From positions 1 to 41,533 of the forward strand of contig MEZG01000068.1 in the NCBI GenBank assembly GCA_001775965.1: 41,533 bases of DNA, written 5' to 3'. Made by a program: the position numbers and the translations under genes. This document shows positions 29,220 to 37,392 of this stretch, piece after piece (positions within the stretch are counted from its first letter, which is position 1; every line of letters starts with the position of its first letter). Origin of the DNA: Candidatus Bathyarchaeota archaeon RBG_13_60_20. GTDB lineage: Archaea; Thermoproteota; Bathyarchaeia; TCS64. The notes under the pieces are model-generated. The model saw nothing but the letters and a program-made list of their open reading frames with translations, searched no databases and was not told the DNA's origin.

Positions 29220-30631
29220 CCCTCGGGGTACGGCTTCCACTTGTCGGACACGTAGGACGCGATCCCGGACGAGTCCATGGGGCCCACGGCGACGTTCCAC
29301 CCGGACAGCTCCTGTATCTCGCCGCTGAGCCTGGCCGCCCTGCCGGGGATGATGAGGCTGCGGTGCTTCACCTTCTCAGACACCTTGCTGTTGGTTATGG
29401 CCTCCGCCACGGTCTCGGCGGTCATCTTCCTGCCCGCCACGGCGCTCTCGACGCTCATGCCCTCGCTGTCCACCACCAGCAGGTAGCTGTCCACCTTGGC
29501 GCCCTCGATGTCAGAGGCCACCGTGTAGTAGGTGAGGGCGAAGTTGGTGGTGAGGAGCACGGGCGAATCCTCGGTCGGGTTCCCTATGGGCATGAGGCCG
29601 GCCTCCACCGAGACGGGCTTCCTGGGGTCCGTGTAGAGGTTGCTCCGCAGGAACACCTGGGGGAGCAGGGCCCACCCGCTGATGCCGTGGACCACTATTA
29701 TGTCGGTGAATCTGGTGATGAGGGCCGCGGCCAGCTGGGCCTCGCTCCACTCGTGGAGCACCGGGTCCTCGGCCGGGGCCGTCCAGGCCGCTATTGGTGC
29801 GCCCATGAGGGGGTAGCCCAGTCCCTCCTCCTCGCCGTTGATGGCGTCCCACCTCAGGATGGTGAAGGTATCCAGGTTGGCTCCCATGTACTCGGTGGGC
29901 GCGGTCCCTGGGTCCAGGACGATGTCCTTTATGCCGTACGCCTCCAGCGTGAGGGCCAGGCTCTTTAGGCCGTCCAGGTCCATGGGCGAGGAGGCGACCA
30001 GCGGGCAGCTGTGCTTCAGGGCCAGCTCGGCCATCTTCTGCCAGTTGTCCCTCGTCGCGGCGTAGATGAGGGGCCTCCTGTCCGCCGCGGCGTCCAGCCC
30101 TGCCTCCATGACAGCCGGGTCCAGGGCGCAGAGCATCAGAGGCTTGCGGGTAAGCTCGGCGGCCTTCTTAACGGCCTCCCCGAACTTGGAGGGGTCGCCG
30201 CTGGTGGACCTCACGGCCAGCATGTCCAGCGAGAGCTTCATGCCTATGTAGTCGTAGCTGAAGTCGTTGAGGACGTGGACCCTGGTCTCGAACTCCTCGT
30301 CGCCCATCTCGTCGCCCACGTCCACTGCCATGGCCGGCTGATGAAAGTAGGTGAACTCGTGCCTGTAGAGGACATACTCTCCGCCCAGGATCAACTTGTT
30401 GTCGCCCACTCCCACCTCCACGGCCTTGACCGCGGGCTTCAGCAGGGCCCACAGCTTGTTGTAGCTCTCGGCCTTCCCCGGGTCCAGGAGGGGCTTGCAC
30501 TCCTCCAAGGTTGCCTCCCTGTTCACCAGCTTGGCTGCGAAGGCCATGCAGTTGGCCTCGCCGCAGTCCTTACAGTTGGTACCGGGCAGGCCCCTGTAGA
30601 TCTCTATGGGGCTAAGTTCTTTCGCGGGCAT
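29216..30631 (-). CDS. cdhE: CODH/ACS gamma subunit, corrinoid iron-sulfur protein large subunit
   Basis: CdhE with CdhD forms the corrinoid protein that carries the methyl group from methyl-H4MPT to acetyl-CoA synthase. The N-terminal domain binds a low-potential [4Fe-4S] cluster through C20-x2-C23-x4-C28-x16-C45. The middle is a TIM barrel (PLMLCALDPAVMEAGL, VLDPGTAPTEYMGANLD), and the C-terminal part (ALTYYTVASDIEG, IPGRAARLSGEIQEL) binds the corrinoid. The 471-residue length is normal. It is the last gene of cdhABCDE. The RACo-like protein at 10109-11941 is a likely reactivator of its cobalt. Confidence 0.97.
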   Translation of the reverse strand: MPAKELSPIEIYRGLPGTNCKDCGEANCMAFAAKLVNREATLEECKPLLDPGKAESYNKLWALLKPAVKAVEVGVGDNKLILGGEYVLYRHEFTYFHQPAMAVDVGDEMGDEEFETRVHVLNDFSYDYIGMKLSLDMLAVRSTSGDPSKFGEAVKKAAELTRKPLMLCALDPAVMEAGLDAAADRRPLIYAATRDNWQKMAELALKHSCPLVASSPMDLDGLKSLALTLEAYGIKDIVLDPGTAPTEYMGANLDTFTILRWDAINGEEEGLGYPLMGAPIAAWTAPAEDPVLHEWSEAQLAAALITRFTDIIVVHGISGWALLPQVFLRSNLYTDPRKPVSVEAGLMPIGNPTEDSPVLLTTNFALTYYTVASDIEGAKVDSYLLVVDSEGMSVESAVAGRKMTAETVAEAITNSKVSEKVKHRSLIIPGRAARLSGEIQELSGWNVAVGPMDSSGIASYVSDKWKPYPEG

Positions 30632-30635
30632 AGCT

Positions 30636-31964
30636 TCAGCCTCCCACCTTCAGAGTGACCCAGTCGGCCGGGTCCGCTGGCCTCTCCCCCTTCATGAGGC
30701 CGTCGATCATGGTCTTGAGGGCGTTGACCGCGGCTGGGTGCATCATCATGAAGTAGTCCACACCAGCTAGGAGCATCGTCTGGCCTGTGATGGTCTCCCA
30801 TATGGGGCCGCGCAACTCCCTGGGGCTGAACTCGGGGCCCATCTTCATCCAGGACTCGCGGGCCGCCCATGCGTTGGTGGTGCCCGAGGAAAGGGGGTGG
30901 TTGAGCTCGGGGTCGCCCTTGAGGGCCGCCAGGCGGCACCTCTCCATAACCGTGAACGCGTAGTCCAGGCCGTAGCCCAGGGCCGCGGTGGTGGTGTCCA
31001 TGATTATCTGCTCCTTTGGGACGAAGTCGTAGAGCTTCCTGTTGAGCTCCCGGGCCTTGTTAACGTCCATGCTGGTGAAGGCGATGACGCAGTTGTCGTG
31101 GTCCTTGATGAGTCTGGCCGACTTCTCTATGTCCATGTCCAGGGTCACCGAGTTGATGAGAAGCCTTTCCCCCTCGATCTTCTCGCTGATGGCCGTGAAG
31201 ACCTCCAAGTCCTTCTTGGGGTCCCCGCAGCCGCCTATACTGATGGGCACGTCCACGGCCTGGAGAACCTCCTCCACCTTCTTGACCGCCGCGCTGGGCG
31301 GCGCGTTATCGATAAGGGGGTCTATGGTGAGCAGGTGCAGGTTAACCATCTCGGCGCCGTACTTTTCGACGCACACCCTGGCCCACTCGCCGGTGTCGTG
31401 GAGCACCTCCTCGAAGTGCATCTTCACGGCCTTGCTGAGCCTGACCTCGGGCCAGTCGAAGACATCCAGCGCGATTATGGGCTTGTGGGGCGGCGGCGAC
31501 TGGAAGTTGTAGAAGGCTGGCGCCCTCTCCCCGCCAATGACGTAGCTGGCGGACCGTGTGCCCCCCTCGGCCTTGGTGGCCCCCAGCTTCACCTCGACGA
31601 CGCTGCCGACGTAGTCTCCCTTGGGGATTGTGACCTTGGCCGGGATGAGAGCCGTAGGCCTGGCCGGGGCGGCCGGCTGAGGGGCCAGCGCCTGCGGCGC
31701 CATGGCCTGCAAGGGCGCGTAGCCCGCCGGGAAGCCGCCGCCCAGTAGCTGAGCCATCCTGCTGGCCGAGTCCCTGATGAGGGCGAACTCGAAGGCCATC
31801 CTGCTGAGGAGGGCCGGGTTGGCTCCGCCCTGGCTCTGCCCAATGTCCAGCTCGACCTCGCCCAGATCCATCTCAACGTCCTGGAGCTCCACCTCCTGGA
31901 ACCGTGCTAGGCGCTCCAGTAGGTCGCGGCTGAGGGGCAGGGTGAGCTTGTCTGGCTTGGTCAT
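30636..31964 (-). CDS. cdhD: CODH/ACS delta subunit, corrinoid iron-sulfur protein small subunit
   Basis: CdhD is the TIM-barrel partner of CdhE and helps shuttle the methyl group. From ATG 31964 it has 442 residues. There is an N-terminal archaeal extension (LARFQEVELQDVEMDLGEVELDIG), a Pro/Ala-rich linker at about residues 77-103 (PLQAMAPQALAPQPAAP), then the barrel with PIIALDVFDWPE, ISIGGCGDPKKDLEV and IIMDTTTAALGYGLDYAF. The frame stays open up to 32561, but that part is the antisense-phase shadow of cdhC. A ggagtga ribosome site sits before ATG 31964, 5 bases after the cdhC stop. Confidence 0.96.
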   Translation of the reverse strand: MTKPDKLTLPLSRDLLERLARFQEVELQDVEMDLGEVELDIGQSQGGANPALLSRMAFEFALIRDSASRMAQLLGGGFPAGYAPLQAMAPQALAPQPAAPARPTALIPAKVTIPKGDYVGSVVEVKLGATKAEGGTRSASYVIGGERAPAFYNFQSPPPHKPIIALDVFDWPEVRLSKAVKMHFEEVLHDTGEWARVCVEKYGAEMVNLHLLTIDPLIDNAPPSAAVKKVEEVLQAVDVPISIGGCGDPKKDLEVFTAISEKIEGERLLINSVTLDMDIEKSARLIKDHDNCVIAFTSMDVNKARELNRKLYDFVPKEQIIMDTTTAALGYGLDYAFTVMERCRLAALKGDPELNHPLSSGTTNAWAARESWMKMGPEFSPRELRGPIWETITGQTMLLAGVDYFMMMHPAAVNALKTMIDGLMKGERPADPADWVTLKVGG

Positions 31965-31969
31965 GCGGG

Positions 31970-33412
31970 TCACTCCTTCTCTGCCCTGATGATTACCCTC
32001 TCGGCCCTGATCTTGGCGTTCTTCAGTATGATCTTCAGGGTGACTCCCTGGGGGAGCCCCTGCAGCATGGCCGCGGGCAGGGCCCCGGCGGGCAGCTCCA
32101 TGGTTGGCACCGTGAAGCCCGCCATGGGGAACTGCTGAGCCTGCTGCTGCGCCGGCTGGGGCGCCGCTGCCTCCTTGGGCTTCTCCTCCTCGGCCTTCCA
32201 CCGGCCCACTATGGGGTGGCTCTTCTCCCGGAGCCACTTCTTGAGGCCGTCGAGGTCCTGGACACTCTCCTCGGTGGCTATCTTGGGCACGATCTCGGGG
32301 GGCATGTACTCCTTGATCCTGTCCATGATGTCCTTGGGCATCCAGACGACGCGGTCCCAGCCTCCGTCGGCCTGCAGGAACTTGGGGCTCCTCATGTACT
32401 CTATGCTGAGGCCGTGGAACCCGTCCACCTGCCTGCCGCCGGCCGTCAGGTCGCTGATGGTGACGAAGTCGAGGCCGTTCACCGTCTTGCTCTTGTAGTT
32501 GCGGTGGACGACGCCGTAGCCGTCCACCTCGGGTATGTAGAAGGCGCAGCCCTCGAAGCATCCGCAGCTCGTGTGAGGGTATCCAAAGGCCGTGTAGAGC
32601 TGGACTCGCTCTATCTCACCCAGACTCTTGTCTCTGATGACCTTGTTCACCTGCTCGTACTCGCCCTTCACGGGGTCGATGAGGGCACCCTTGGGTATCT
32701 CGAAAACGGGTCCCTTGGGGTCCACCTTGGCGGTGGCCCTGCCGTCGAACCAGCTGATGGCGCCGCAGTTGGCGTACCTCTGGGGCGTGATGACGCATAG
32801 GTGGGTTGGGGCGAAGCTCTGGCAGAGGCTGCACCCGTAGAATACGTCCACCTCGTCGTCGCTCATGCCTCGAGCCCTGGCGTCCCTGGCCTCGTAGAGG
32901 CCCATGGCCCTGGGGTACCACTCCTCGACCTTGGCCGGTTCGGTGATGAAGGTGATCTGCATCTTCTCGATGAAGGGCATCTCGCTCTTGTAGAGCCTGA
33001 GAAGCACGGTGCCCAAGTGGTTGAAGCTGTTGAAGCCCTTCTGGTAGCTCTTCTTGCTGAGCCTCATCTGTATGTCGTAGCGCTGGTTCAGGTGCATGAA
33101 GCCCTCGATGAAGTTGACATACTCGTGTAGACGCCGCTCTATTACGCCCTCCAGGTCCTTCTCTATCTCGGCTCCGGCCACATCGATGATCATGCCGAAG
33201 GGCGTGTTGGTGCCCTCGGGGAGCTCCTTTATGTCCTTGCCCACGATGGTCATCTTGCCGTCCTCGACCTCGTCCATCGGCTTGGCCTGGACCAGCTCGA
33301 ACTTGTAGGTCTCCCTGGGGCCACCCAGCTCCAACTGCATGTCGCGGCCCCTGATCCTTTCACCCTCGTAGATGATGCCCACATCCACGGGGATGTCCTC
33401 AAACATCGACAC
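31970..33412 (-). CDS. cdhC: Acetyl-CoA synthase (CODH/ACS beta subunit)
   Basis: CdhC joins CO, the methyl group and CoA at the nickel A-cluster. All six A-cluster cysteines are present: C194, C197, C206 and C216 for the [4Fe-4S] cubane, and C283-G-C285 for the distal nickel. Their spacing equals that of Moorella ACS (506, 509, 518, 528, 595, 597). The 480-residue archaeal form lacks the N-terminal bacterial domain. It ends in a Pro/Gln/Ala-rich linker (about residues 405-425) and a short conserved tail (IILKNAKIRAERVIIRAE). GTG 33412 or ATG 33406 is the start. Confidence 0.97.
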   Translation of the reverse strand: MSMFEDIPVDVGIIYEGERIRGRDMQLELGGPRETYKFELVQAKPMDEVEDGKMTIVGKDIKELPEGTNTPFGMIIDVAGAEIEKDLEGVIERRLHEYVNFIEGFMHLNQRYDIQMRLSKKSYQKGFNSFNHLGTVLLRLYKSEMPFIEKMQITFITEPAKVEEWYPRAMGLYEARDARARGMSDDEVDVFYGCSLCQSFAPTHLCVITPQRYANCGAISWFDGRATAKVDPKGPVFEIPKGALIDPVKGEYEQVNKVIRDKSLGEIERVQLYTAFGYPHTSCGCFEGCAFYIPEVDGYGVVHRNYKSKTVNGLDFVTISDLTAGGRQVDGFHGLSIEYMRSPKFLQADGGWDRVVWMPKDIMDRIKEYMPPEIVPKIATEESVQDLDGLKKWLREKSHPIVGRWKAEEEKPKEAAAPQPAQQQAQQFPMAGFTVPTMELPAGALPAAMLQGLPQGVTLKIILKNAKIRAERVIIRAEKE

Positions 33413-33413
33413 T

Positions 33414-33959
33414 CTACTTTCCCTCCTCTAAGCGTGATACTATCTTATCTACTGTGTCCTTCCAGTCGGGCTCCGGCATCCAGCCGAGGCTCCACTCGGC
33501 GTTGGGCTGGTAGCTCCTCTCCAGGCTTATGGTCCTGAGGCTGCTGAAGTTCTTGAGCCCGGACTCCACGAGCCACTCCATGTAGTAGGGGAACCCTGCG
33601 AAGACCACGGCGTCGTATGAGCCCAGGCCGTCGAAGCCCCTCCAGTCGGGGTCGCTCAGGTGCTTGCCCAGCACGAAGATGCCCATGCTGTACGCCTTAG
33701 TGACGCCCCTGCGCCTGAACTCTCCCACCAGGTGGCCGGTTGCCACTACCGTGATCTTCTCGTTCCTCATGACCCTGATTGCGGTGTCAACCAGGTCCCC
33801 GTCTTTGGTCTTCACAGCCGTCGATTCAGACCCTATGACGAGTAGGGGCCTCTTAGCCCTGGATATGAGTTTGGCGGCCACATCGGGGTTGGGGACGACG
33901 TTGGCCTTCTTGGGGCCGGCTATCTCGGCCGTCTGCCCCGTGTTCATCTTTGCGGCCAC
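33414..33959 (-). CDS. cdhB: CODH/ACS epsilon subunit
   Basis: CdhB is the small partner of the CdhA carbon monoxide dehydrogenase in the archaeal alpha2-epsilon2 component. The 181-residue protein shows RAKRPLLVIGSES, ATGHLVGEFRRRGV and DAVVFAGFPYYMEWLVESGLKNFSSLRTISLERSYQPNA, all typical. The GTG start shares its G with the TAG stop of cdhA (TAGTG), so translation is coupled. One base separates its stop from the cdhC start. Confidence 0.95.
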   Translation of the reverse strand: MAAKMNTGQTAEIAGPKKANVVPNPDVAAKLISRAKRPLLVIGSESTAVKTKDGDLVDTAIRVMRNEKITVVATGHLVGEFRRRGVTKAYSMGIFVLGKHLSDPDWRGFDGLGSYDAVVFAGFPYYMEWLVESGLKNFSSLRTISLERSYQPNAEWSLGWMPEPDWKDTVDKIVSRLEEGK

Positions 33960-36304
33960 TATTCCCGCCTCCTCACCATCCTGTCGAGGAGGGTCGGATC
34001 CGGTGAGGCTATCCTGTCCTCAACCCAGCCCTTGGCCTCAAGTATCTTCATTATCTCGTCCTTCATGGTGAAGGGCACGTCCTGTCCGCGGCGGACGAAG
34101 AGGTGCAGGTCGTCGGGCATGGCCCCGTAGTGCTTCTTGTGCAGGTCTATGTAGTGGCTGAGCTTGACTGCGCGGCCCTTGCTGGTGTCGTTGGGCCTCA
34201 TGGCCAGCTTGGCGATCATGACCATGGCCTCCTCCAGGGTCTCGGCGGCGTAGAACAGATGCTCAGGGGCGGGGCCCACGTAGACCTCCTGGCCGTCCCT
34301 GGCGTTGAACACCTTCCAGTCCTCCTCCTTGCCCTGGTCTCCCAGAAGCATCCTGCGGTACTTGGAGCCGTGGGGACCAACCACAACAGGTATCCCCAGC
34401 CTCCAGCAGCCCGCCGCGATGGAGGCCGCTTTCTGGCTCATGGCGCCCCACGCGACGCCCACGGCGCCTACGCGGTTGTATATGTAGTCGGCTATCTCCT
34501 CGTAGTTGGCCCTAAGGGGCCGCTTGGCGAAGATGTTGGCGATCTTGATGGCGGCCCCCGTGATGTGGCCGTTGGAGACGCAGCTGCCAACGTTAACCAG
34601 GCCTCCGGCGTCGAAGTTGCCCGGGTACTTCTCGTAGAGGTTCTGGCCCTCCTCGTCCCTGGTCATGGCTATGTTCATGGCGGAGCAACCCGAGGTCACG
34701 ACGATGAACCGCCTCTTGAGGAACTCCTCGGCTATGGCGGCCACGTCGCCTCCCCCAGCCGGGTAGTTGGCGCAGCCCACCAGGGCCACGACCCCCGGAA
34801 TCTCTCCGAAGACTATTGGGCTGCCCACCTCCCTGATCTCCACGTCCTGGATGGCGCCCCTGCCCACCCTTATGGGGTACTTCTCGTTGACCAGCTGGTC
34901 CTTGGACGCCTGGGTTATCATGGTCAGTATGGGCAGGTCGGCGGGGCAGGCGCTCTCGCAGCGGCCGCACCCGACGCACAAGTCGTTGAGCTCTGCTAGG
35001 GGCCCGTAGTCGCCCTCCTTGGCGGCCGTCATGGCGTCCATGATGGGCAGGGTGTTGGGGCAGGCCCTTATGCACTCCATGCAGGTCCGACACTTGGACG
35101 CGATCTCCTTGAGGTCGCCCAGGTCCACCAGCTTCTTTTCGCCCCGCCGCTTTCTGACGGCCATGGCCGTCTTCACGGCGATCTCGCCCACCTTCCTGGG
35201 CTCCGTGACTAGGGCGCCCGGCGACCTACCCGAGATGAGGTCGTTCACCACGGCCTCGGCAGGGTCGTGGGTCCTGTCAGGTAGCCCCAGGCAGCTCTTC
35301 TCGCTGGTGGCGAGGACGGGGACGCCGATTAGCTTCGCCTGGTCCATGACGTCCGTGCGGATGCACTGCTCGTCCACGACGATGAGGTCGGGTATCCCGG
35401 ACTTGATGAACTTGAGCTGCCACGAGATGGGGCCCACGATCTTGGATCGCTTGTTGTACCTGCTCATGTCGTGGGCGGTGCAGCAGAGTCCGCCCACCTC
35501 CACCTGGTCGAAGAGGTCGTGGTCCATGAGGTAGTCGATGATGTCCACGCTGGGCAACACGTTATGGCCAATGCACATGATGACCGGCTTATCGGGGTTG
35601 ATCGTGCCGTAGCCCAGTTCAGCCAGCGGCGCCTCTGGGTCGCCTTTTGGTAGGCCGAGCGTCGCGATCTGCATGAGGTCGGCCACCTCCAGGGCGACGT
35701 GGTCCAGCATCCCCGCGTGGAAGGCCTTGGACTCGAAGTCGATGTTGTCACCCTCCTGGCCAGTGTGGGCCGCGGCCACCAACTGCACTATCTGGGTCTC
35801 CACGTAGTCCAGCGCCTCCTCCAGGTCCCCGATGGTCTGGGGCTTTATGCCGCAGACGAGCCTGACGTGAGGCGCCTCGACATTGGTGTTCAGCGCAGCC
35901 ACCAGGGGCGTGTCCTTCCCGAACTCCTGTATGAGGTGGTTGAGCATGTGGCGGCCGTGAGCGGCGTGGGTCGCCGCGCCTATACAGCAGGCCAACAACA
36001 CGATCCTGGACTGCTGCGCGGGCATGCTGATGCCGCAGGCGCCCTTCTTGTCGCCCGTGAGGTCGCACTTGCCATAGGTGCACAGGCAGCACAGATCGCA
36101 GAAGGGCATGTAGAAGGGCTTGTACCTGTTTAGGAGCTTCCTGTCCCAGCTTCTCAGCGTGCTCACGGAGGGCATGGGTGTGGGCCCCATGGGTTCCTCC
36201 CACTCCTCGTCCATGATCCGGCCGATCTGGATCTCCAGGCCCTTGAAGGTGCCGAGGGTGGATGAGAGTTCATCGAACTTGAGCTTTACGTTCCTGTTCG
36301 CCAT
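33959..36304 (-). CDS. cdhA: CODH/ACS alpha subunit, carbon monoxide dehydrogenase
   Basis: CdhA holds the Ni-Fe-S C-cluster that interconverts CO2 and CO. The 781-residue archaeal form has the N-terminal cysteine-rich site (residues 69-90, CDLCCLCTYGKCDL...ACG) for the B/D clusters. It also has two ferredoxin-like [4Fe-4S] motifs absent from bacterial CODH: CRTCMECIRACP near residue 405 and CVGCGRCESACP near 443. C-cluster segments include GGLCCTAHDMS, EQCIRTD, VGCANYPAGGGDV, VTSGCSAMNIA and NVGSCVSNGH. ATG 36304 is preceded by an aaggaga ribosome site. It is the first gene of the cdh operon and divergent from metF. Confidence 0.97.
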   Translation of the reverse strand: MANRNVKLKFDELSSTLGTFKGLEIQIGRIMDEEWEEPMGPTPMPSVSTLRSWDRKLLNRYKPFYMPFCDLCCLCTYGKCDLTGDKKGACGISMPAQQSRIVLLACCIGAATHAAHGRHMLNHLIQEFGKDTPLVAALNTNVEAPHVRLVCGIKPQTIGDLEEALDYVETQIVQLVAAAHTGQEGDNIDFESKAFHAGMLDHVALEVADLMQIATLGLPKGDPEAPLAELGYGTINPDKPVIMCIGHNVLPSVDIIDYLMDHDLFDQVEVGGLCCTAHDMSRYNKRSKIVGPISWQLKFIKSGIPDLIVVDEQCIRTDVMDQAKLIGVPVLATSEKSCLGLPDRTHDPAEAVVNDLISGRSPGALVTEPRKVGEIAVKTAMAVRKRRGEKKLVDLGDLKEIASKCRTCMECIRACPNTLPIMDAMTAAKEGDYGPLAELNDLCVGCGRCESACPADLPILTMITQASKDQLVNEKYPIRVGRGAIQDVEIREVGSPIVFGEIPGVVALVGCANYPAGGGDVAAIAEEFLKRRFIVVTSGCSAMNIAMTRDEEGQNLYEKYPGNFDAGGLVNVGSCVSNGHITGAAIKIANIFAKRPLRANYEEIADYIYNRVGAVGVAWGAMSQKAASIAAGCWRLGIPVVVGPHGSKYRRMLLGDQGKEEDWKVFNARDGQEVYVGPAPEHLFYAAETLEEAMVMIAKLAMRPNDTSKGRAVKLSHYIDLHKKHYGAMPDDLHLFVRRGQDVPFTMKDEIMKILEAKGWVEDRIASPDPTLLDRMVRRRE

Positions 36305-36457
36305 ATGGGTTTTCTCTCCTTGAATCTTATATCATGTTGCATCGTAGTATATTATTTATAGCATTTACAGAAAGTAGCAAGTTTAGCTAGATTTACTAGC
36401 ACTTGATGCAAAATTCTAAAAACCACGCAGCATAATATGTTAAAAGGAGGATTAAAC
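36305..36457. promoter_or_regulatory. Divergent cdhA / metF control region
   Basis: This AT-rich 153-base gap drives the cdh operon leftward and metFV rightward. The string tatattatttata (36349-36361) can act as TATA on both strands, with the minus-strand reading about 50 bases before cdhA. An imperfect inverted repeat (gtagcaagt at 36374-36382 against acttgatgc at 36401-36409, 7 of 9 pairs) lies between. A perfect TTGCATC / GATGCAA pair (36337-36343, 36405-36411) brackets the region. A candidate metF TATA is ttctaaaaac near 36414-36423. Confidence 0.5.
36445..36450 (+). promoter_or_regulatory. Shine-Dalgarno AGGAGG that fixes the metF start
   Basis: A perfect aggagg lies 7 bases before TTG 36458, and the in-frame ATG 36437 lies upstream of it. 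The site therefore favours TTG 36458 as the true metF start. Confidence 0.75.
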
Positions 36458-37381
36458 TTGACAAATCGACCAGCATACAGCCAGCTAGTCAAGGACCTTA
36501 GGTCGGGGAAGTTCGTCCTGACCGGCGAGCTGGAGCCCGAGAAGGTAACCAGCCTGGACGAGATAATCATCAGCGCAAAGGCCATGAAGCCCTACGTCGT
36601 GGCGGCCAATGTGACCGACAACCCCCTGGCCTTCGCCTACATGAATAGCCTAGTCCCCTCCTGGGTGATACAGAAGGAGGTGGGCCTGGAGGCCGTCTAC
36701 CAGATGACCATCAGGGACAGGAACAGGCTTGCCATAGTCTCCGACGTCCTAGCGGCGTCCTACCTGGGGATAAAGAACATACTGGCCATATCCGGGGACC
36801 ACACGGTCCTCGGCGACAACCGGGGCGCCCTGAGCGTGTACGACCTCGACAGCGCCCAGTTCGTCTACCTGCTCCACAAGATGATAGACGAGGGCGTGGA
36901 CCTGGCCGGGAACGAGATCCACGGCAAGGTGGGGATCAACGTGGGAATAGCGGCCAACCCAAACGCCGACCCGCTGATGCCGGAGGTGCTGAAGATCGGG
37001 CGCAAGACCAAGATCGGCGCCGACTTCATCCAGACCCAGACTATGTTCGACATCGACAAGACCAAGACGTTCCTCAAGGAGGTGGAGAAGTACAACTGCC
37101 CGGTGCTGGTGGGGGTGTTCCCTCTGAAGAGCTTCGGCATAGCCGACTTCTTCGACAAGAACATTCCCGGCGTGAAGGTGCCGCCGGAGCTGCTGGCTTC
37201 CATGGCTAAGGCCAAGGAGGAGCCAGACAAGGAGAGGAGGAGCGCCCTCTACGACGAGGTGAACTTGGAGTTCTTCGTGCCCTTCATCAAGGAGATCAGG
37301 AAGACCACCAAGGCCTCGGGCATCCACATCATGGCTGTGCTCTACGAGCGCATCTTTGGGCCGCTGCTGGAGAACTTCTGA
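36458..37381 (+). CDS. metF: Methylene-tetrahydrofolate reductase family (MetF)
   Basis: MetF reduces a methylene-tetrahydropterin to the methyl form with a bound flavin. The protein (307 residues from TTG 36458) has GKFVLTGELEPEK at the start, VVAANVTDNPLAFAYM, NILAISGDHTVLGDNRGA, GADFIQTQTMFDIDKTKTFL and CPVLVGVFPLKSFG. It pairs with MetV 11 bases downstream, as in acetogens. In this H4MPT-using archaeon it probably replaces F420-dependent Mer, acting on methylene-H4MPT or a folate; the pterin is inference. It is divergent from cdhA and probably co-regulated with it. Confidence 0.92.
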   Translation: MTNRPAYSQLVKDLRSGKFVLTGELEPEKVTSLDEIIISAKAMKPYVVAANVTDNPLAFAYMNSLVPSWVIQKEVGLEAVYQMTIRDRNRLAIVSDVLAASYLGIKNILAISGDHTVLGDNRGALSVYDLDSAQFVYLLHKMIDEGVDLAGNEIHGKVGINVGIAANPNADPLMPEVLKIGRKTKIGADFIQTQTMFDIDKTKTFLKEVEKYNCPVLVGVFPLKSFGIADFFDKNIPGVKVPPELLASMAKAKEEPDKERRSALYDEVNLEFFVPFIKEIRKTTKASGIHIMAVLYERIFGPLLENF

Positions 37382-37392
37382 GGTGAGATGAG

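Noticed and set aside
31965..32561. Long upstream extension of the cdhD frame
   Set aside because: It overlaps cdhC, and the translation is a low-complexity Arg/Gly/Pro shadow. A ribosome site precedes ATG 31964.
34103..34999. Long plus-strand open frame opposite cdhA
   Set aside because: Shadow composition with no domain; cdhA is intact in this region.
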